A stretch of DNA of 37,397 nucleotides from an uncultured Candidatus Saccharibacteria bacterium (GCA_947306745.1 CAMZHH010000009.1:1-37397); one strand, 5' to 3'. Counted from the first letter of the stretch, positions 7,362-15,222 are shown. Made by a program: numbers and translations. The notes: generated by a model from the letters alone, not told the origin.

Positions 7362-7913
7362 TTATTTCTTCTTCGTACGGACGAGACACATATCGTCGAG
7401 AATCGCCACTGAACAAACTAGGCCGACCAATAGCGCAGCGTCTACAAGCATAACTACAAACATCGGAAATACGCCCGCCGCTGGATTACCAGACACGAAG
7501 AAAGATGTGGCGTATTCAAAAGTTGCGTCTGGAATTGGCATAAAGATCATTACAGTCGCAATTACGGACAAAACAGCCATGATAGAGTTAAATACGCTCA
7601 TACCTCTAGCGAGACGGGTATTATGCTCGCCCGCCCTAAAGACAAAGATGCCGAGTAGACAGTATAGCAAGGCAATAATAATGCCGCTAAAGACTGATAC
7701 GTTTATTAACCAGTCAATCGTCGGCAAGCCGGCGTTTTCGGCCATATAATTATAGATTTGTGAATACAGAAGTGGCAAAGTGACCATAAATACACTCGAT
7801 ACCACCATTAGAATGCCAGAAGCGTGCAAATAACGAGTGACTTTGTCGTCCTTTTTTATCTGCTCTTTTTCCGGCTTATGCATTTTTTTCTTTGGCATAT
7901 TTGTCAATCTCAT
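7362..7913 (-). CDS. Four-helix membrane protein of unknown function
   Basis: I do not recognise this 183-residue protein. It has a basic cytosolic N-terminus (KKKMHKPEKEQIKKDDK) and then four hydrophobic segments, at about residues 32-52, 72-92, 104-126 and 148-172. The short loops contain NPAAG before the last helix. The tail VRTKKK is basic, so both ends should lie in the cytoplasm. No catalytic motif is visible. It faces the divergent DEH-repeat gene and may share a regulatory region with it. A second ATG at 7898 is possible as the start; neither has a strong ribosome binding site, although CGGA precedes the first. Confidence 0.7.
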   Translation of the reverse strand: MRLTNMPKKKMHKPEKEQIKKDDKVTRYLHASGILMVVSSVFMVTLPLLYSQIYNYMAENAGLPTIDWLINVSVFSGIIIALLYCLLGIFVFRAGEHNTRLARGMSVFNSIMAVLSVIATVMIFMPIPDATFEYATSFFVSGNPAAGVFPMFVVMLVDAALLVGLVCSVAILDDMCLVRTKKK

Positions 7914-7927
7914 TCCGTTTATGTTAA

Positions 7928-7933
7928 TATAAT
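7928..7933 (+). promoter_or_regulatory. Possible -10 box of the DEH-repeat gene
   Basis: TATAAT lies 34 nt before the ATG. No convincing -35 is seen. The gene has a GGGTGAG ribosome binding site 9 nt before its start. Confidence 0.35.
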
Positions 7934-7967
7934 TTTAGCATATTCTATAAAAAGGGTGAGCAAATAA

Positions 7968-9329
7968 ATGAATAATAATGACGCGTCTAATAAGGACGAA
8001 AAAAGCTTTGGCAAAAGCGATTCATTTGAACATATGATCGCCATGCAGGAGCAGATTTTTAATCCGCCTATGGAAGAAACGACTGACACACCTGTCACCG
8101 ATTTTAGCTCTTTTGGCGGTGATAAAACTACTAATGTAAATGACCTCTCAAAGCGCAGTGGCGGCGAACCGGAAAAGGAAGAGGAAGAAAAGAAGGAAGA
8201 GGAAGAGGAAGAAAAAGAAGACGACTACGTGGATAGCCGTAGCGAAGAAGAGATGCATTCCCTCTTTTCTGATCCTAGTGCCGGAACCACGCAGGACGTA
8301 GATCCAGAAGAAAAGAAACTCCTCGACGAAGAACGTCGCGAACGCGAATTCTTCCATCAAGAAGACCTTTCAGTTACCATTCCACCACGCGAAGAAAAAC
8401 CAGAAGAATCAGTCACTCCAGCCTCTGAGGAGAAAAAAGAAGAAGCCCCAGCGTCTGCTGAGGAGCATCACGATGAGGCTCCAACTGAGGAACACCATAA
8501 TGAAGAGCATCACGATGAGACTCCAGCAGAAGAACATCATGATGAAGAATCTCATGACGAAGAGAATCATGAGGAAGAACATCACGAAGAAGAGTCTCAT
8601 GACGAAGAGCACCATGATGAGACTCCAGCAGAAGAACACCATGAAGAAGAATCTCATGATGAGGAACATCATGACGAAGCTCCATCTGAGGAACATCATG
8701 ATGAAGAGCATCACGATGAAGAAGCTCACGATGAAGAACATCACGATGAGGCTCCAGTAGAAGAACATCACGAAGAAGAATCTCATGATGAAGAATCTCA
8801 TGATGAAGAATCTCACGACGAAGAGCGCCATGAGGAAACCCCAACTGAGGGGCACTATGATGGAGAACATCACGATGAAGCTCCAGTAGAAGAGCATCAT
8901 GATGAAGAGTATCATGAGGAAACCCCAACTGAGGAGCACTATGATGAAGAGAATCATGACGAGGAACATCACGAAGATGAATCTCATGATGAGGAACATC
9001 ACGATGAGGCTCCAGTAGAAGAACATCACGACGAAGAGCATCATGAGGAAGAACATCATGATGAAGAGCCGGTCGTCGCACTTGCGCCAGCGGAAGAAAA
9101 TAAACCAGAAGAGGAAAATATGCATGACACTATTCGCAAACGCCTAGAACATCTTCGCGTTGAACGTAATATCTTAATTGTAGATATCGATAAGTTGGAG
9201 GATGCCCTCTTCGACGAGAATAATCCAAACTTCGCGACCGCTAAGGATCAAATCAAAGAGAAGCGCCATGAATTACATCACAAGAATGAAGCAATTGCTG
9301 GTATGCTCGACCTATTACATACGCTTTAA
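7968..9329 (+). CDS. Asp/Glu/His-rich repeat protein with C-terminal coiled coil
   Basis: The 453-residue protein is almost entirely low complexity. Residues 1-60 are Ser/Asn/Asp-rich and 65-90 form a Glu/Lys block. About 165-367 is a degenerate five-residue repeat of the form x-His-Asp/Glu-Glu-Glu with x often His or Ser, punctuated by Ala/Thr-Pro-x-Glu-Glu blocks. The last 70 residues or so (from MHDTIRKRLEHLR) look like an ordinary helical coiled coil. There is no signal peptide or membrane segment, so it should be cytosolic. The repeats would be disordered and strongly acidic at neutral pH, and paired histidines every fifth residue could bind divalent metal (inference). A GGGTGAG site precedes the ATG and a clean terminator follows. 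I know no named family for it. It is not a random open frame, since the repeat translates cleanly to the stop. Confidence 0.85.
   Translation: MNNNDASNKDEKSFGKSDSFEHMIAMQEQIFNPPMEETTDTPVTDFSSFGGDKTTNVNDLSKRSGGEPEKEEEEKKEEEEEEKEDDYVDSRSEEEMHSLFSDPSAGTTQDVDPEEKKLLDEERREREFFHQEDLSVTIPPREEKPEESVTPASEEKKEEAPASAEEHHDEAPTEEHHNEEHHDETPAEEHHDEESHDEENHEEEHHEEESHDEEHHDETPAEEHHEEESHDEEHHDEAPSEEHHDEEHHDEEAHDEEHHDEAPVEEHHEEESHDEESHDEESHDEERHEETPTEGHYDGEHHDEAPVEEHHDEEYHEETPTEEHYDEENHDEEHHEDESHDEEHHDEAPVEEHHDEEHHEEEHHDEEPVVALAPAEENKPEEENMHDTIRKRLEHLRVERNILIVDIDKLEDALFDENNPNFATAKDQIKEKRHELHHKNEAIAGMLDLLHTL
8460..9070 (+). repeat. Degenerate 15-bp coding minisatellite
   Basis: Variants of a 15-bp unit (such as GAAGAGCATCACGAT) are repeated about forty times. 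They encode pentapeptides around His-His-Asp-Glu-Glu. Units vary mostly at third positions, so the array is old or under coding selection. Such arrays can change copy number by slippage. Confidence 0.9.
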
Positions 9330-9341
9330 AACAAACAAAAT

Positions 9342-9375
9342 AAAAGCCCCGCACTGCTTACCCGCGGGGCTTTTT
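9342..9375 (+). terminator. Terminator after the DEH-repeat gene
   Basis: AAAAGCCCCGC pairs with GCGGGGCTTTT across an 11-nt loop, and the T-run follows. Confidence 0.85.
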
Positions 9376-9400
9376 GAAGGTCCGCGCTCCCCTGTTAATC

Positions 9401-9429
9401 TTGACTTTTTAGCCAAAGTGTGCTATAAT
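9401..9429 (+). promoter_or_regulatory. Strong sigma70-type promoter
   Basis: TTGACT (9401-9406), a 17-nt spacer and TATAAT (9424-9429) precede the 188-residue orphan gene. The predicted leader is about 77 nt. Confidence 0.8.
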
Positions 9430-9512
9430 AGATAATATCTGTGCTATTTTTCAAGCATGACCTTTCACACTTACAGTAAGCCAGAAATCTTGATTTATGG
9501 GGAGGATTTATC

Positions 9513-10079
9513 ATGATAAAAATCACCACTTGTCGATTATTCGACGACATTATCGAAGCGTGTCGCCAAAAGGCGGCCACACTTGAGGGCTTTGAGAGCG
9601 GAGATGGATGCATTCGCATTTCCTATCTGCCCCAAAACACTATGGCGGTAGACATCTTGGAAGCAAATACCTGTTTCGCCGATCGCTACGAGCTCTGCGC
9701 TCGCATCTCGCCGGAAGGAAATTATGTCATTAATCGTGGCAGACAACGGGGAGCGCCGGTCGATACCTACGCTTTTTCGGCGTTAAAAGTCGCCGCTTGT
9801 TTGAAGGCGATCGAAATGGGTATCGGCGAAAGATCCGGTTATGACTTAAACGACCTCGCTTGCGACGAGGAGCACGGCTTTGCATCATATCGTGGCGCAA
9901 TTTGCTATACGCTTTGCTTCGAGCATCGCGCTTTTGCCCTACTGGTCGTCTGCGCGTCTGGCGCATCAGCTATCGAAGACGAAGCCGTCGCCGAAGCGGC
10001 CACCGAAGCAATCAAAAAATGGTGCGCACAGGACGATCACTTAAGTGTTGACATTCCGGAGCAGATTGCACCTCGGTGA
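9513..10079 (+). CDS. Orphan protein of unknown function
   Basis: I do not recognise this 188-residue protein. It has no signal peptide or membrane helix and contains about ten cysteines (for example CRLF, EACRQK, ELCARI, AACLKA, DLACDE, ICYTLCFE, VVCASG, KKWCAQ). This is many for a cytosolic protein, but they do not form an obvious CxxC metal site. The C-terminal third is Ala/Glu-rich and probably helical. The gene has its own strong promoter, a very good GGGGAGG ribosome binding site 7 nt before the ATG, and its own terminator, so it is a well-expressed single unit. The convergent SGNH gene shares the terminator region. Confidence 0.75.
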   Translation: MIKITTCRLFDDIIEACRQKAATLEGFESGDGCIRISYLPQNTMAVDILEANTCFADRYELCARISPEGNYVINRGRQRGAPVDTYAFSALKVAACLKAIEMGIGERSGYDLNDLACDEEHGFASYRGAICYTLCFEHRAFALLVVCASGASAIEDEAVAEAATEAIKKWCAQDDHLSVDIPEQIAPR

Positions 10080-10119
10080 CGCTCGTGGAGATGATTACGA
10101 ACTTGGCTTCTGACACCCT

Positions 10120-10149
10120 GCCCAATCGATCAAGATTGGGCATTTTTTT
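10120..10149 (+). terminator. Terminator overlapping the end of the convergent SGNH gene
   Basis: GCCCAATC (10120-10127) pairs with GATTGGGC (10134-10141), and a T7 run follows on the plus strand. The stem covers the stop codon of the minus-strand SGNH gene, which has no good T-run of its own here. Confidence 0.8.
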
Positions 10150-11002
10150 CGATTGCAATACGGCGCAAACCGTAGATGATATAGATTAAAAATGATGCGC
10201 CTAGAATAATCCAAAGTACAAAGCTATAATCCGCCGACGCCGGCGTAGACTTCTCGGCCGCTTTCTGTTGGGTGGCCATTTTTGCATCTGCCGTTTCTTG
10301 AATGAAAGCCGCAAGGTGCTCGGCTAAAGCCTTCTGACCATCAGCATTCGGATGAAGATGGTCGGAGGTAAAATATTCTGGATGCTCGTAAAGCACGTCC
10401 TCAAGATGGTCGATATAGGTAATTCCATCATAACTCTCAACAACTTGGCGCAAAGTTAAAAGTACACGGTCGAGGTTTTCCTGAGCATTTTCGTCAGTCG
10501 TATTCCAAGCATTAAAACCTACTAGAATCTCGGCGTTCGGAAAATTTTCGTGCGCCCGCGCAAAGAGTTCAGCACTATAACTCACGATGTCCTCGTCGCT
10601 GTCTGGATGATCATTGTAGCCACCCGCGATTACGACCCACTCGATACTATTCGGATCTTCGGCTTTATCTTTAGCCTGATTAACTAGATCAATAAAGCGC
10701 ACACCCTCATTAACATGCACGAAACCCGTGCCACCCTTGCAGCTAACAATATAATTCTCGAGCGACAGTAGCTTGGCAGTCACCTCCGCCCACGCCTCAT
10801 CATAATTTGAGCCGACGATATCATTTATGAAAGCACCTTCGCAGTACGAGTCGCCAATAAATACGACATTGTCCACCTTAGCATGTATAACCTCGGATGC
10901 GTCATCGTTCTTTTGCGGCACTAAATCACTGGTAGCAAAAGTATACCCCATCATCGAGAATGCGAGTAAAAAGCTGCAAAAAATGGCAATAATCTTACGC
11001 AT
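10130..11002 (-). CDS. Secreted or membrane-anchored SGNH/GDSL hydrolase
   Basis: This 290-residue protein has an N-terminal signal peptide (hydrophobic residues 4-22, basic MRK start), an SGNH hydrolase domain and a C-terminal transmembrane helix (about 258-280) with a short basic tail. Block I is IGDSYCEG with the nucleophile Ser52, the oxyanion Asn is in GGYND (130), and the Asp/His pair is in DHLHP (214 and 217), so the triad is complete. Such enzymes deacylate sugars, lipids or peptidoglycan. The outside location suggests action on the cell's own envelope or on its host's surface. The domain matches family expectations but the substrate cannot be read. TATAAT ends 7 nt before the ATG, and the GAGGA between them could serve as a ribosome binding site, so the leader is very short or absent. 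The stop codon is TGA. Confidence 0.88.
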   Translation of the reverse strand: MRKIIAIFCSFLLAFSMMGYTFATSDLVPQKNDDASEVIHAKVDNVVFIGDSYCEGAFINDIVGSNYDEAWAEVTAKLLSLENYIVSCKGGTGFVHVNEGVRFIDLVNQAKDKAEDPNSIEWVVIAGGYNDHPDSDEDIVSYSAELFARAHENFPNAEILVGFNAWNTTDENAQENLDRVLLTLRQVVESYDGITYIDHLEDVLYEHPEYFTSDHLHPNADGQKALAEHLAAFIQETADAKMATQQKAAEKSTPASADYSFVLWIILGASFLIYIIYGLRRIAIEKNAQS

Positions 11003-11059
11003 ATCCTCTATTATAGCGGAAAAAATGCGTATTTATATTACAAAATAAAACGCTAATGC

Positions 11060-11088
11060 TTGCAAATTAACTCAAAATAGCCTATGAT
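11060..11088 (+). promoter_or_regulatory. Promoter of the structured RNA
   Basis: TTGCAA (11060-11065), a 17-nt spacer and TATGAT (11083-11088) predict a start at about 11095. No convincing gene follows for 500 nt. Confidence 0.75.
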
Positions 11089-11094
11089 ATGAAC

Positions 11095-11531
11095 AGATTC
11101 GCCAATAACACCCGAATGCCAAGTGAACCTTCGCGGGTTCCAAATGCTGAGTGGGCGAATTGTTCCCTTTGAGATACTGTGGTAGTTTTGGTCTCCTGTG
11201 TGTATACCCGCTAAAATCACACACCTCCCCCGTGGCAACGGGATGAACCAGAAAGAACAACAAGTTTCAATAACGGAAGCAAGAAGTCAAGACATAAAAG
11301 ACATCAGAGTTTGCGGCAGGAATCATCGCCGCTAGTCAAGAAACACCGAACTTTTATCAATCAGGACTCCAAGCTCCACAGTATCTCTTTTATGAAGCAA
11401 GTTACTTCGCCCATTCGTCGCGCGTTTTGCCAGACGCTCTCACCTAACCAACCTTTCGAACGAGAATTGGTCCTGCGATGTGGACGAAGATAACTTTACC
11501 GGCCCCCGACGACGTTCGGGGGCCACTTTTT
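11095..11531 (+). ncRNA. Candidate structured non-coding RNA, about 440 nt
   Basis: The segment is bounded by a good promoter and a strong terminator and has no credible coding frame in either direction. Complementary arms are abundant. A 5' stem-loop is 11096-11103/11154-11161, enclosing GAACC/GGTTC at 11125-11129/11136-11140. A perfect 12-bp long-range helix joins 11171-11182 and 11376-11387 and continues through TTGG/CCAA and TCC/GGA. Inside it are GTGTGT/ACACAC (11198-11203/11219-11224), CCCGT-GGCA-ACGGG (11229-11242) and GCGGC/GCCGC (11313-11317/11328-11332). The 3' part has GCGT/ACGC and ACCAA/TTGGT hairpins. I looked for hallmarks of tmRNA (tRNA-like ends, tag peptide), RNase P RNA (P4 motifs, 5'-3' closing helix) and SRP RNA and found none. 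The region could still be a divergent known RNA. Confidence 0.7.
11501..11531 (+). terminator. Strong terminator of the structured RNA
   Basis: GGCCCCCGA (11501-11509) pairs with TCGGGGGCC (11516-11524), followed by AC and a T5 run. The minus strand lacks a T-run, so it acts on the plus strand. Confidence 0.88.
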
Positions 11532-11709
11532 ATTGTCTCGTTATTTGCTTTTTTATTGTGCATATGCTTAAATTTAAGTAGTGAAGTGTGGCTGATAAAA
11601 CGATAATGTTTGAGGCCGAAGGTGAAAATAAATACTAGGAGGTTAACGAAAAGGAGTCGCCTACAGAGGCTAGTGGCATTTTTTTGCACTCTTAATAATT
11701 AGCGCAAGC

Positions 11710-12396
11710 TTGTTTATTATTTTTAAACCAAGTAGCGCCGTTCCGTTAGCTGAGATTAATCCAGATGATTGGAAACTTGAATTACTATTTTTTGATTCCG
11801 AAGTAAACAAAGGCAAAGATCCAATTGTCGATGAAAAATGGATTATTGAAGAATCGAGCAAACTTGATCGTTTTAGTCGCACCGTCACGATGCAGATTAA
11901 TTACAAGAATGAAACGATGGATCGAACTTATGAACCTGGCGAATTACAAATCGTGGTTCCAAATCCATTAAACGCTGCGAAGATAAAAGATCAAAATATG
12001 ACCGTATCGACTACAGTCGGCGCCAATGGGGTAAGTTATAATTCCTACTTCTGGGACTATAACTATCAAAATTACAACACAAGTAACTTCGTATTTACTA
12101 ATCATGACGCACTCGAGGAAAGCGCGAACGTTGAAGGCAGTATCCAAGTCGTCTATGTTATTAGCTCTAGTACTGAGTACTACGCTGAACAATTCGATGG
12201 TAGCTGCACACACGTCGTTGGCGAGGATAATATGAAGGCCGTCCTAAACTCCTCCGCCGAAAGTAACGCGGCGAGCTTTGAATATAGTCGCGTGTATAAC
12301 CATCCATGGACAAAAGCAAATTATCGTATTAATACTTCCGTATATAAAATCCAGTCATACGATGGCCTAGGCGAAAATGCCGATCAATACACCTAG
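11710..12396 (+). CDS. Surface adhesin, first fragment up to the in-frame TAG
   Basis: The longest intact piece of the adhesin's beginning opens at a TTG and runs 228 residues to TAG. The true frame entry is probably upstream across the T7 run, because the residues just before and after the TTG form the hydrophobic core of a signal peptide and no ribosome binding site precedes the TTG. The rest is a Tyr/Asn/Ser-rich beta-type sequence (YNYQNYNTSNF, SSSTEYY) as expected of an extracellular domain. No named domain is recognised. The codons directly after the TAG (VRYYYYGAS) continue the same style, so the stop looks recent or suppressible. Confidence 0.6.
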   Translation: MFIIFKPSSAVPLAEINPDDWKLELLFFDSEVNKGKDPIVDEKWIIEESSKLDRFSRTVTMQINYKNETMDRTYEPGELQIVVPNPLNAAKIKDQNMTVSTTVGANGVSYNSYFWDYNYQNYNTSNFVFTNHDALEESANVEGSIQVVYVISSSTEYYAEQFDGSCTHVVGEDNMKAVLNSSAESNAASFEYSRVYNHPWTKANYRINTSVYKIQSYDGLGENADQYT

Positions 12397-12510
12397 GTAA
12401 GATACTATTATTACGGAGCTTCAACCTCAAACTCTAGCATCTCCTACTCTACAAGGGTATATAATAATACTTCCCTTAACCAACAATTTATTGGCCTATC
12501 AGAATTCCGC

Positions 12511-12960
12511 GTGGATACTGTTTTTCCTGAAGGCATAAAAGTTGTTAATAGAGCTGGTACCGTTTTGGAACACGATGAAAACTACGTATATAACATGCCG
12601 GATTCCGCAAAGGTCAGTTGCGGTTCTTATAATACTTGCTACGACATCTACGTCGGCTATCCTAAAAGCGTCTACAATACCGAAGCTGGCACGAATAATA
12701 TTACTAACCTCATACAACTTGACGGAGTTTACGCATCTGAGACCGATGAGGGTACATTGGCTACAAATACGGTCAGCTTGGATTTAAGTAAATATGAGTT
12801 CAACTATACAGGAAATGCGGTTAGCATTGGTAAATACTTTACTGGTGCCACTGTACCAAATACCTACGGAAATGGCCTGTATTACTATGATTTAATATCT
12901 TCCCCTACTGGCCAAACGGGTTTTTTAGTAATAACTTCACAGTTCGATACGAAGGCATAA
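12511..12960 (+). CDS. Surface adhesin, middle fragment
   Basis: These 149 residues continue the frame of the first fragment; reading is open from 12397, directly after the TAG. They are rich in Tyr, Asn, Thr and Gly and have two Cys (VSCGSYNTCYD). The fragment ends in TAA 31 nt after the T TTT TTA heptamer where the downstream coding frame takes over. The ATG at 12511 has no ribosome binding site, so independent translation is unlikely. Confidence 0.5.
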   Translation: MDTVFPEGIKVVNRAGTVLEHDENYVYNMPDSAKVSCGSYNTCYDIYVGYPKSVYNTEAGTNNITNLIQLDGVYASETDEGTLATNTVSLDLSKYEFNYTGNAVSIGKYFTGATVPNTYGNGLYYYDLISSPTGQTGFLVITSQFDTKA

Positions 12961-12974
12961 AACAAACCGTCCGC

Positions 12975-15209
12975 ATGGGTGACGATTTGCTCTACTACAT
13001 GAATAATGACACTGGCGCAACACAACAATTGCCCGATAATGATTACTATTTTGAATCGATCACAATACCTGTATTAAAAAATGGAAACTCTCTTGATATT
13101 CCAACAAATAAATACAGCTATTCTGTATACGTACGCTATCGCAATGAAAATGACTTTGTAAAATTCGGAGACTACACAACAACAAATAGAACTATATCTT
13201 TTACGGGCGAAAAGCAAGTCCAGGCCTGGTACATAGATTTGTTTGATTTAACTGATAGTATTAATGGATTATCCATTAGTACCAAGGTTACTCTAAAATC
13301 TACATCTTTGCCGGTTAATGGAACGCTATACAATTTCAATTACGTACAAGTTTTCCAGAACGGCGAACGCGTAAACGAAGCAACACTTGATAATTATGCT
13401 GAAGGAATTACGCGCGAACATGTTTCGGAATACGATTTACGTAATTACGGCGAATATCAACAGCGTTCAGTGGCGAATACTACTTGGAAAGTATATAGCG
13501 TACCTGCGATTCGACACATTGAAAGAGTAGGAAAAGCTCAGGCTACTACCCCTTCCTATAAGCCAGCAGAAGAAGCGTTCGTCGGAAGTTTCTATATAAG
13601 TGCTTCTAGCGCCGATTTTACGTTTGGTTCAGTATCCGATTGGGGTCTAATTAAAGACAAGATACCTGATTCCGGCATGAATCATTTTGTAAAACTTTAC
13701 GACCTGCTTCCATTAGGCATGCTTCCAGATTCTACACCAAAAGAAATAATCAATTCACTTAATGTATGTCCGACTGGAGATACTTATAGGCAAAAGAATG
13801 GCGCAAGCCTGTTCTCGTCTTCTGATGAATGCCAATCGTTCGTAAAAGAACATACTACTGTAAAAATTACAAAGAACTGGCACAATACTGGACGTTGGCA
13901 TATAGCGATTATTGTAGACTTTTCCGAGCGGCCATTTACCACCTACAACGCCTCGCACGGCAATACGAATGCATATAATGTATATACTCCGCTCCGTTTT
14001 ACAGTAAAGTATCGCATACCTTATGATTCTTACGCTGAATATGGTAGATCATTCAAAAATACCGCTTGGCGAGTAATGGAGCATAATACTAATAACAACC
14101 ATAAATACGATAACGATAATGGGACTTTAGATTCAGATGTGGTAGATATAGACGATAACGGCAAGTCGGATGAGCAAATGAGTACGTCCGATTTAACTAT
14201 TAATTTAGTTTCGGTAACATCTACTACTCAAGATTTACAAGTCTCCGTGCTAACCGATCATAGTGGCACATATGAAGTCGATGACGTCTTGGGTGGATTC
14301 GGCGAAGATTACGTTTATAAACTTCGCTTACGCACTGGCAATAATAAGGTTACGAATGCTGTGTTGTATGACCATATCGAAGAAAAGCATACAGGTAATA
14401 CTTATTGGCAAGGTAATTTTGACGGCATCGATACGAGCTATGCGGAATCGAAATTAGATTACTATGATCAGCCGATTAAGATTAAGGCATATTGGTCACC
14501 AAAACCAGACGCAGGTCCCCTTTCTAACGACAATAGCTGGGTTGAATATGACGAAGAAACGGTCGACAAGTCGAAAGTTCGCTCTTTAGCTTTTCAATAT
14601 CTAGACCAAAATGATCAACCAGCATTATTAATGCAATCTAGTTACTCTTATATATTGGTAAAAATGAAAGCGCCATCAGAGGAAGACATTAGCTCATTCG
14701 CCTACAATAATTTACATAGCGAATGGAATGCCATCGATAATCTTACGGGTGATGTTATCTATAATATCGTAGGCATCGAGTCGAATACTACACGCGTGTA
14801 TCTGTCCGACAAATACAACTTAACAGTAAAGAAAGTCTGGGACGACTATGATGATTACTACAAAATAAGACCAGAAACCATAACCTTTAATTTGTATTAC
14901 GATGGCGAAATCGTTGATACTAAGACTCTAGATGTATCGAATAGCGAATCGGAAGTGGTGTTTGAAAATCTATCCGTTTTAGACCAGGACAAATATCTAC
15001 TCGAAGAAGTAGAAGTAGATGGCTATAAAACTTCGATTTCACAAGATCCACAAACACTAGCCTACACGTTCACTAACAGTGTGCTCAGGGCGGCACCAGT
15101 AGAATTAAACCCTCAAACAGGCGATAATATTCTCATATCTATTGTATGTATCAGTGGACTACTATTAGTTGGCTTCAGTGCAGCCTATTTCGCTCGCATG
15201 CGTCGTTAA
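12975..15209 (+). CDS. Surface adhesin, C-terminal part with Cna-B domain and sortase signal
   Basis: This 744-residue fragment carries most of the mature adhesin. The coding frame is open upstream to the heptamer at 12921 and reads sensibly there (FSNNFTVRYEGIKQTVR), so the ATG at 12975 is only the first methionine and not a convincing start. A DIDDNGKSDE loop at about 393-402 resembles a calcium-binding EF-hand or dockerin loop. Residues 615-703 form a Cna-B type domain (LTVKKVWDD at its start, YTFTNS at its end), a fold that often makes an internal Lys-Asn isopeptide bond. LNPQTG at about 711-716 is followed by a hydrophobic helix and RMRR, the layout of a sortase substrate. NPQT resembles class B sortase motifs more than LPXTG. 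No sortase gene is in this window. Confidence 0.8.
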   Translation: MGDDLLYYMNNDTGATQQLPDNDYYFESITIPVLKNGNSLDIPTNKYSYSVYVRYRNENDFVKFGDYTTTNRTISFTGEKQVQAWYIDLFDLTDSINGLSISTKVTLKSTSLPVNGTLYNFNYVQVFQNGERVNEATLDNYAEGITREHVSEYDLRNYGEYQQRSVANTTWKVYSVPAIRHIERVGKAQATTPSYKPAEEAFVGSFYISASSADFTFGSVSDWGLIKDKIPDSGMNHFVKLYDLLPLGMLPDSTPKEIINSLNVCPTGDTYRQKNGASLFSSSDECQSFVKEHTTVKITKNWHNTGRWHIAIIVDFSERPFTTYNASHGNTNAYNVYTPLRFTVKYRIPYDSYAEYGRSFKNTAWRVMEHNTNNNHKYDNDNGTLDSDVVDIDDNGKSDEQMSTSDLTINLVSVTSTTQDLQVSVLTDHSGTYEVDDVLGGFGEDYVYKLRLRTGNNKVTNAVLYDHIEEKHTGNTYWQGNFDGIDTSYAESKLDYYDQPIKIKAYWSPKPDAGPLSNDNSWVEYDEETVDKSKVRSLAFQYLDQNDQPALLMQSSYSYILVKMKAPSEEDISSFAYNNLHSEWNAIDNLTGDVIYNIVGIESNTTRVYLSDKYNLTVKKVWDDYDDYYKIRPETITFNLYYDGEIVDTKTLDVSNSESEVVFENLSVLDQDKYLLEEVEVDGYKTSISQDPQTLAYTFTNSVLRAAPVELNPQTGDNILISIVCISGLLLVGFSAAYFARMRR

Positions 15210-15213
15210 GTTA

Positions 15214-15222
15214 TGTTATAAT
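15214..15222 (+). promoter_or_regulatory. Extended -10 before the ABC exporter operon
   Basis: TGT TATAAT lies just after the adhesin stop and predicts a leader of about 127 nt. The leader contains a 13-codon frame (15252-15293, MYCWGIGKFNLAK) without a clear ribosome binding site. No terminator separates it from the adhesin. Confidence 0.5.

Larger units (their letters stand above)
11622..15209 (+). pseudogene. Interrupted gene for a large Cna-B/NPQTG surface adhesin
   Basis: Three frames read as one secreted, wall-anchored protein of about 1190 residues if three lesions are bridged. A GTG at 11622, with GAGG six nt upstream, opens a basic N-terminus that continues as a signal peptide (VAFFALLIISASLFIIF, then SSAVPLAE) if one T is removed from the T7 run at 11679-11685. 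An in-frame TAG at 12394-12396 is followed by clean coding sequence in the same frame. At 12921-12927 the frame must move by -1, exactly at T TTT TTA, to join the last part. The C-terminus has a Cna-B domain, LNPQTG, a membrane helix and a basic tail, as for sortase substrates. It is either a decaying pseudogene, a gene with programmed recoding, or one misread at homopolymers. All neighbouring genes are intact. Confidence 0.72.

Noticed and set aside
8148-9125. Long open frames in other frames and on the minus strand of the DEH-repeat gene.
   Set aside because: They are by-products of the 15-bp repeat, which keeps several frames open; the plus-strand frame at 7968 has the ribosome binding site and terminator.
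11053-11493. Small open frames of 60-63 codons on both strands of the structured RNA.
   Set aside because: They lack ribosome binding sites, have no protein-like composition, and overlap the paired arms of the RNA.
12366-12397. Two CCTAGG sites close together around the adhesin TAG, as if left by an insertion.
   Set aside because: No target duplication, inverted repeat or inserted sequence is present, and the reading frame is continuous across them.
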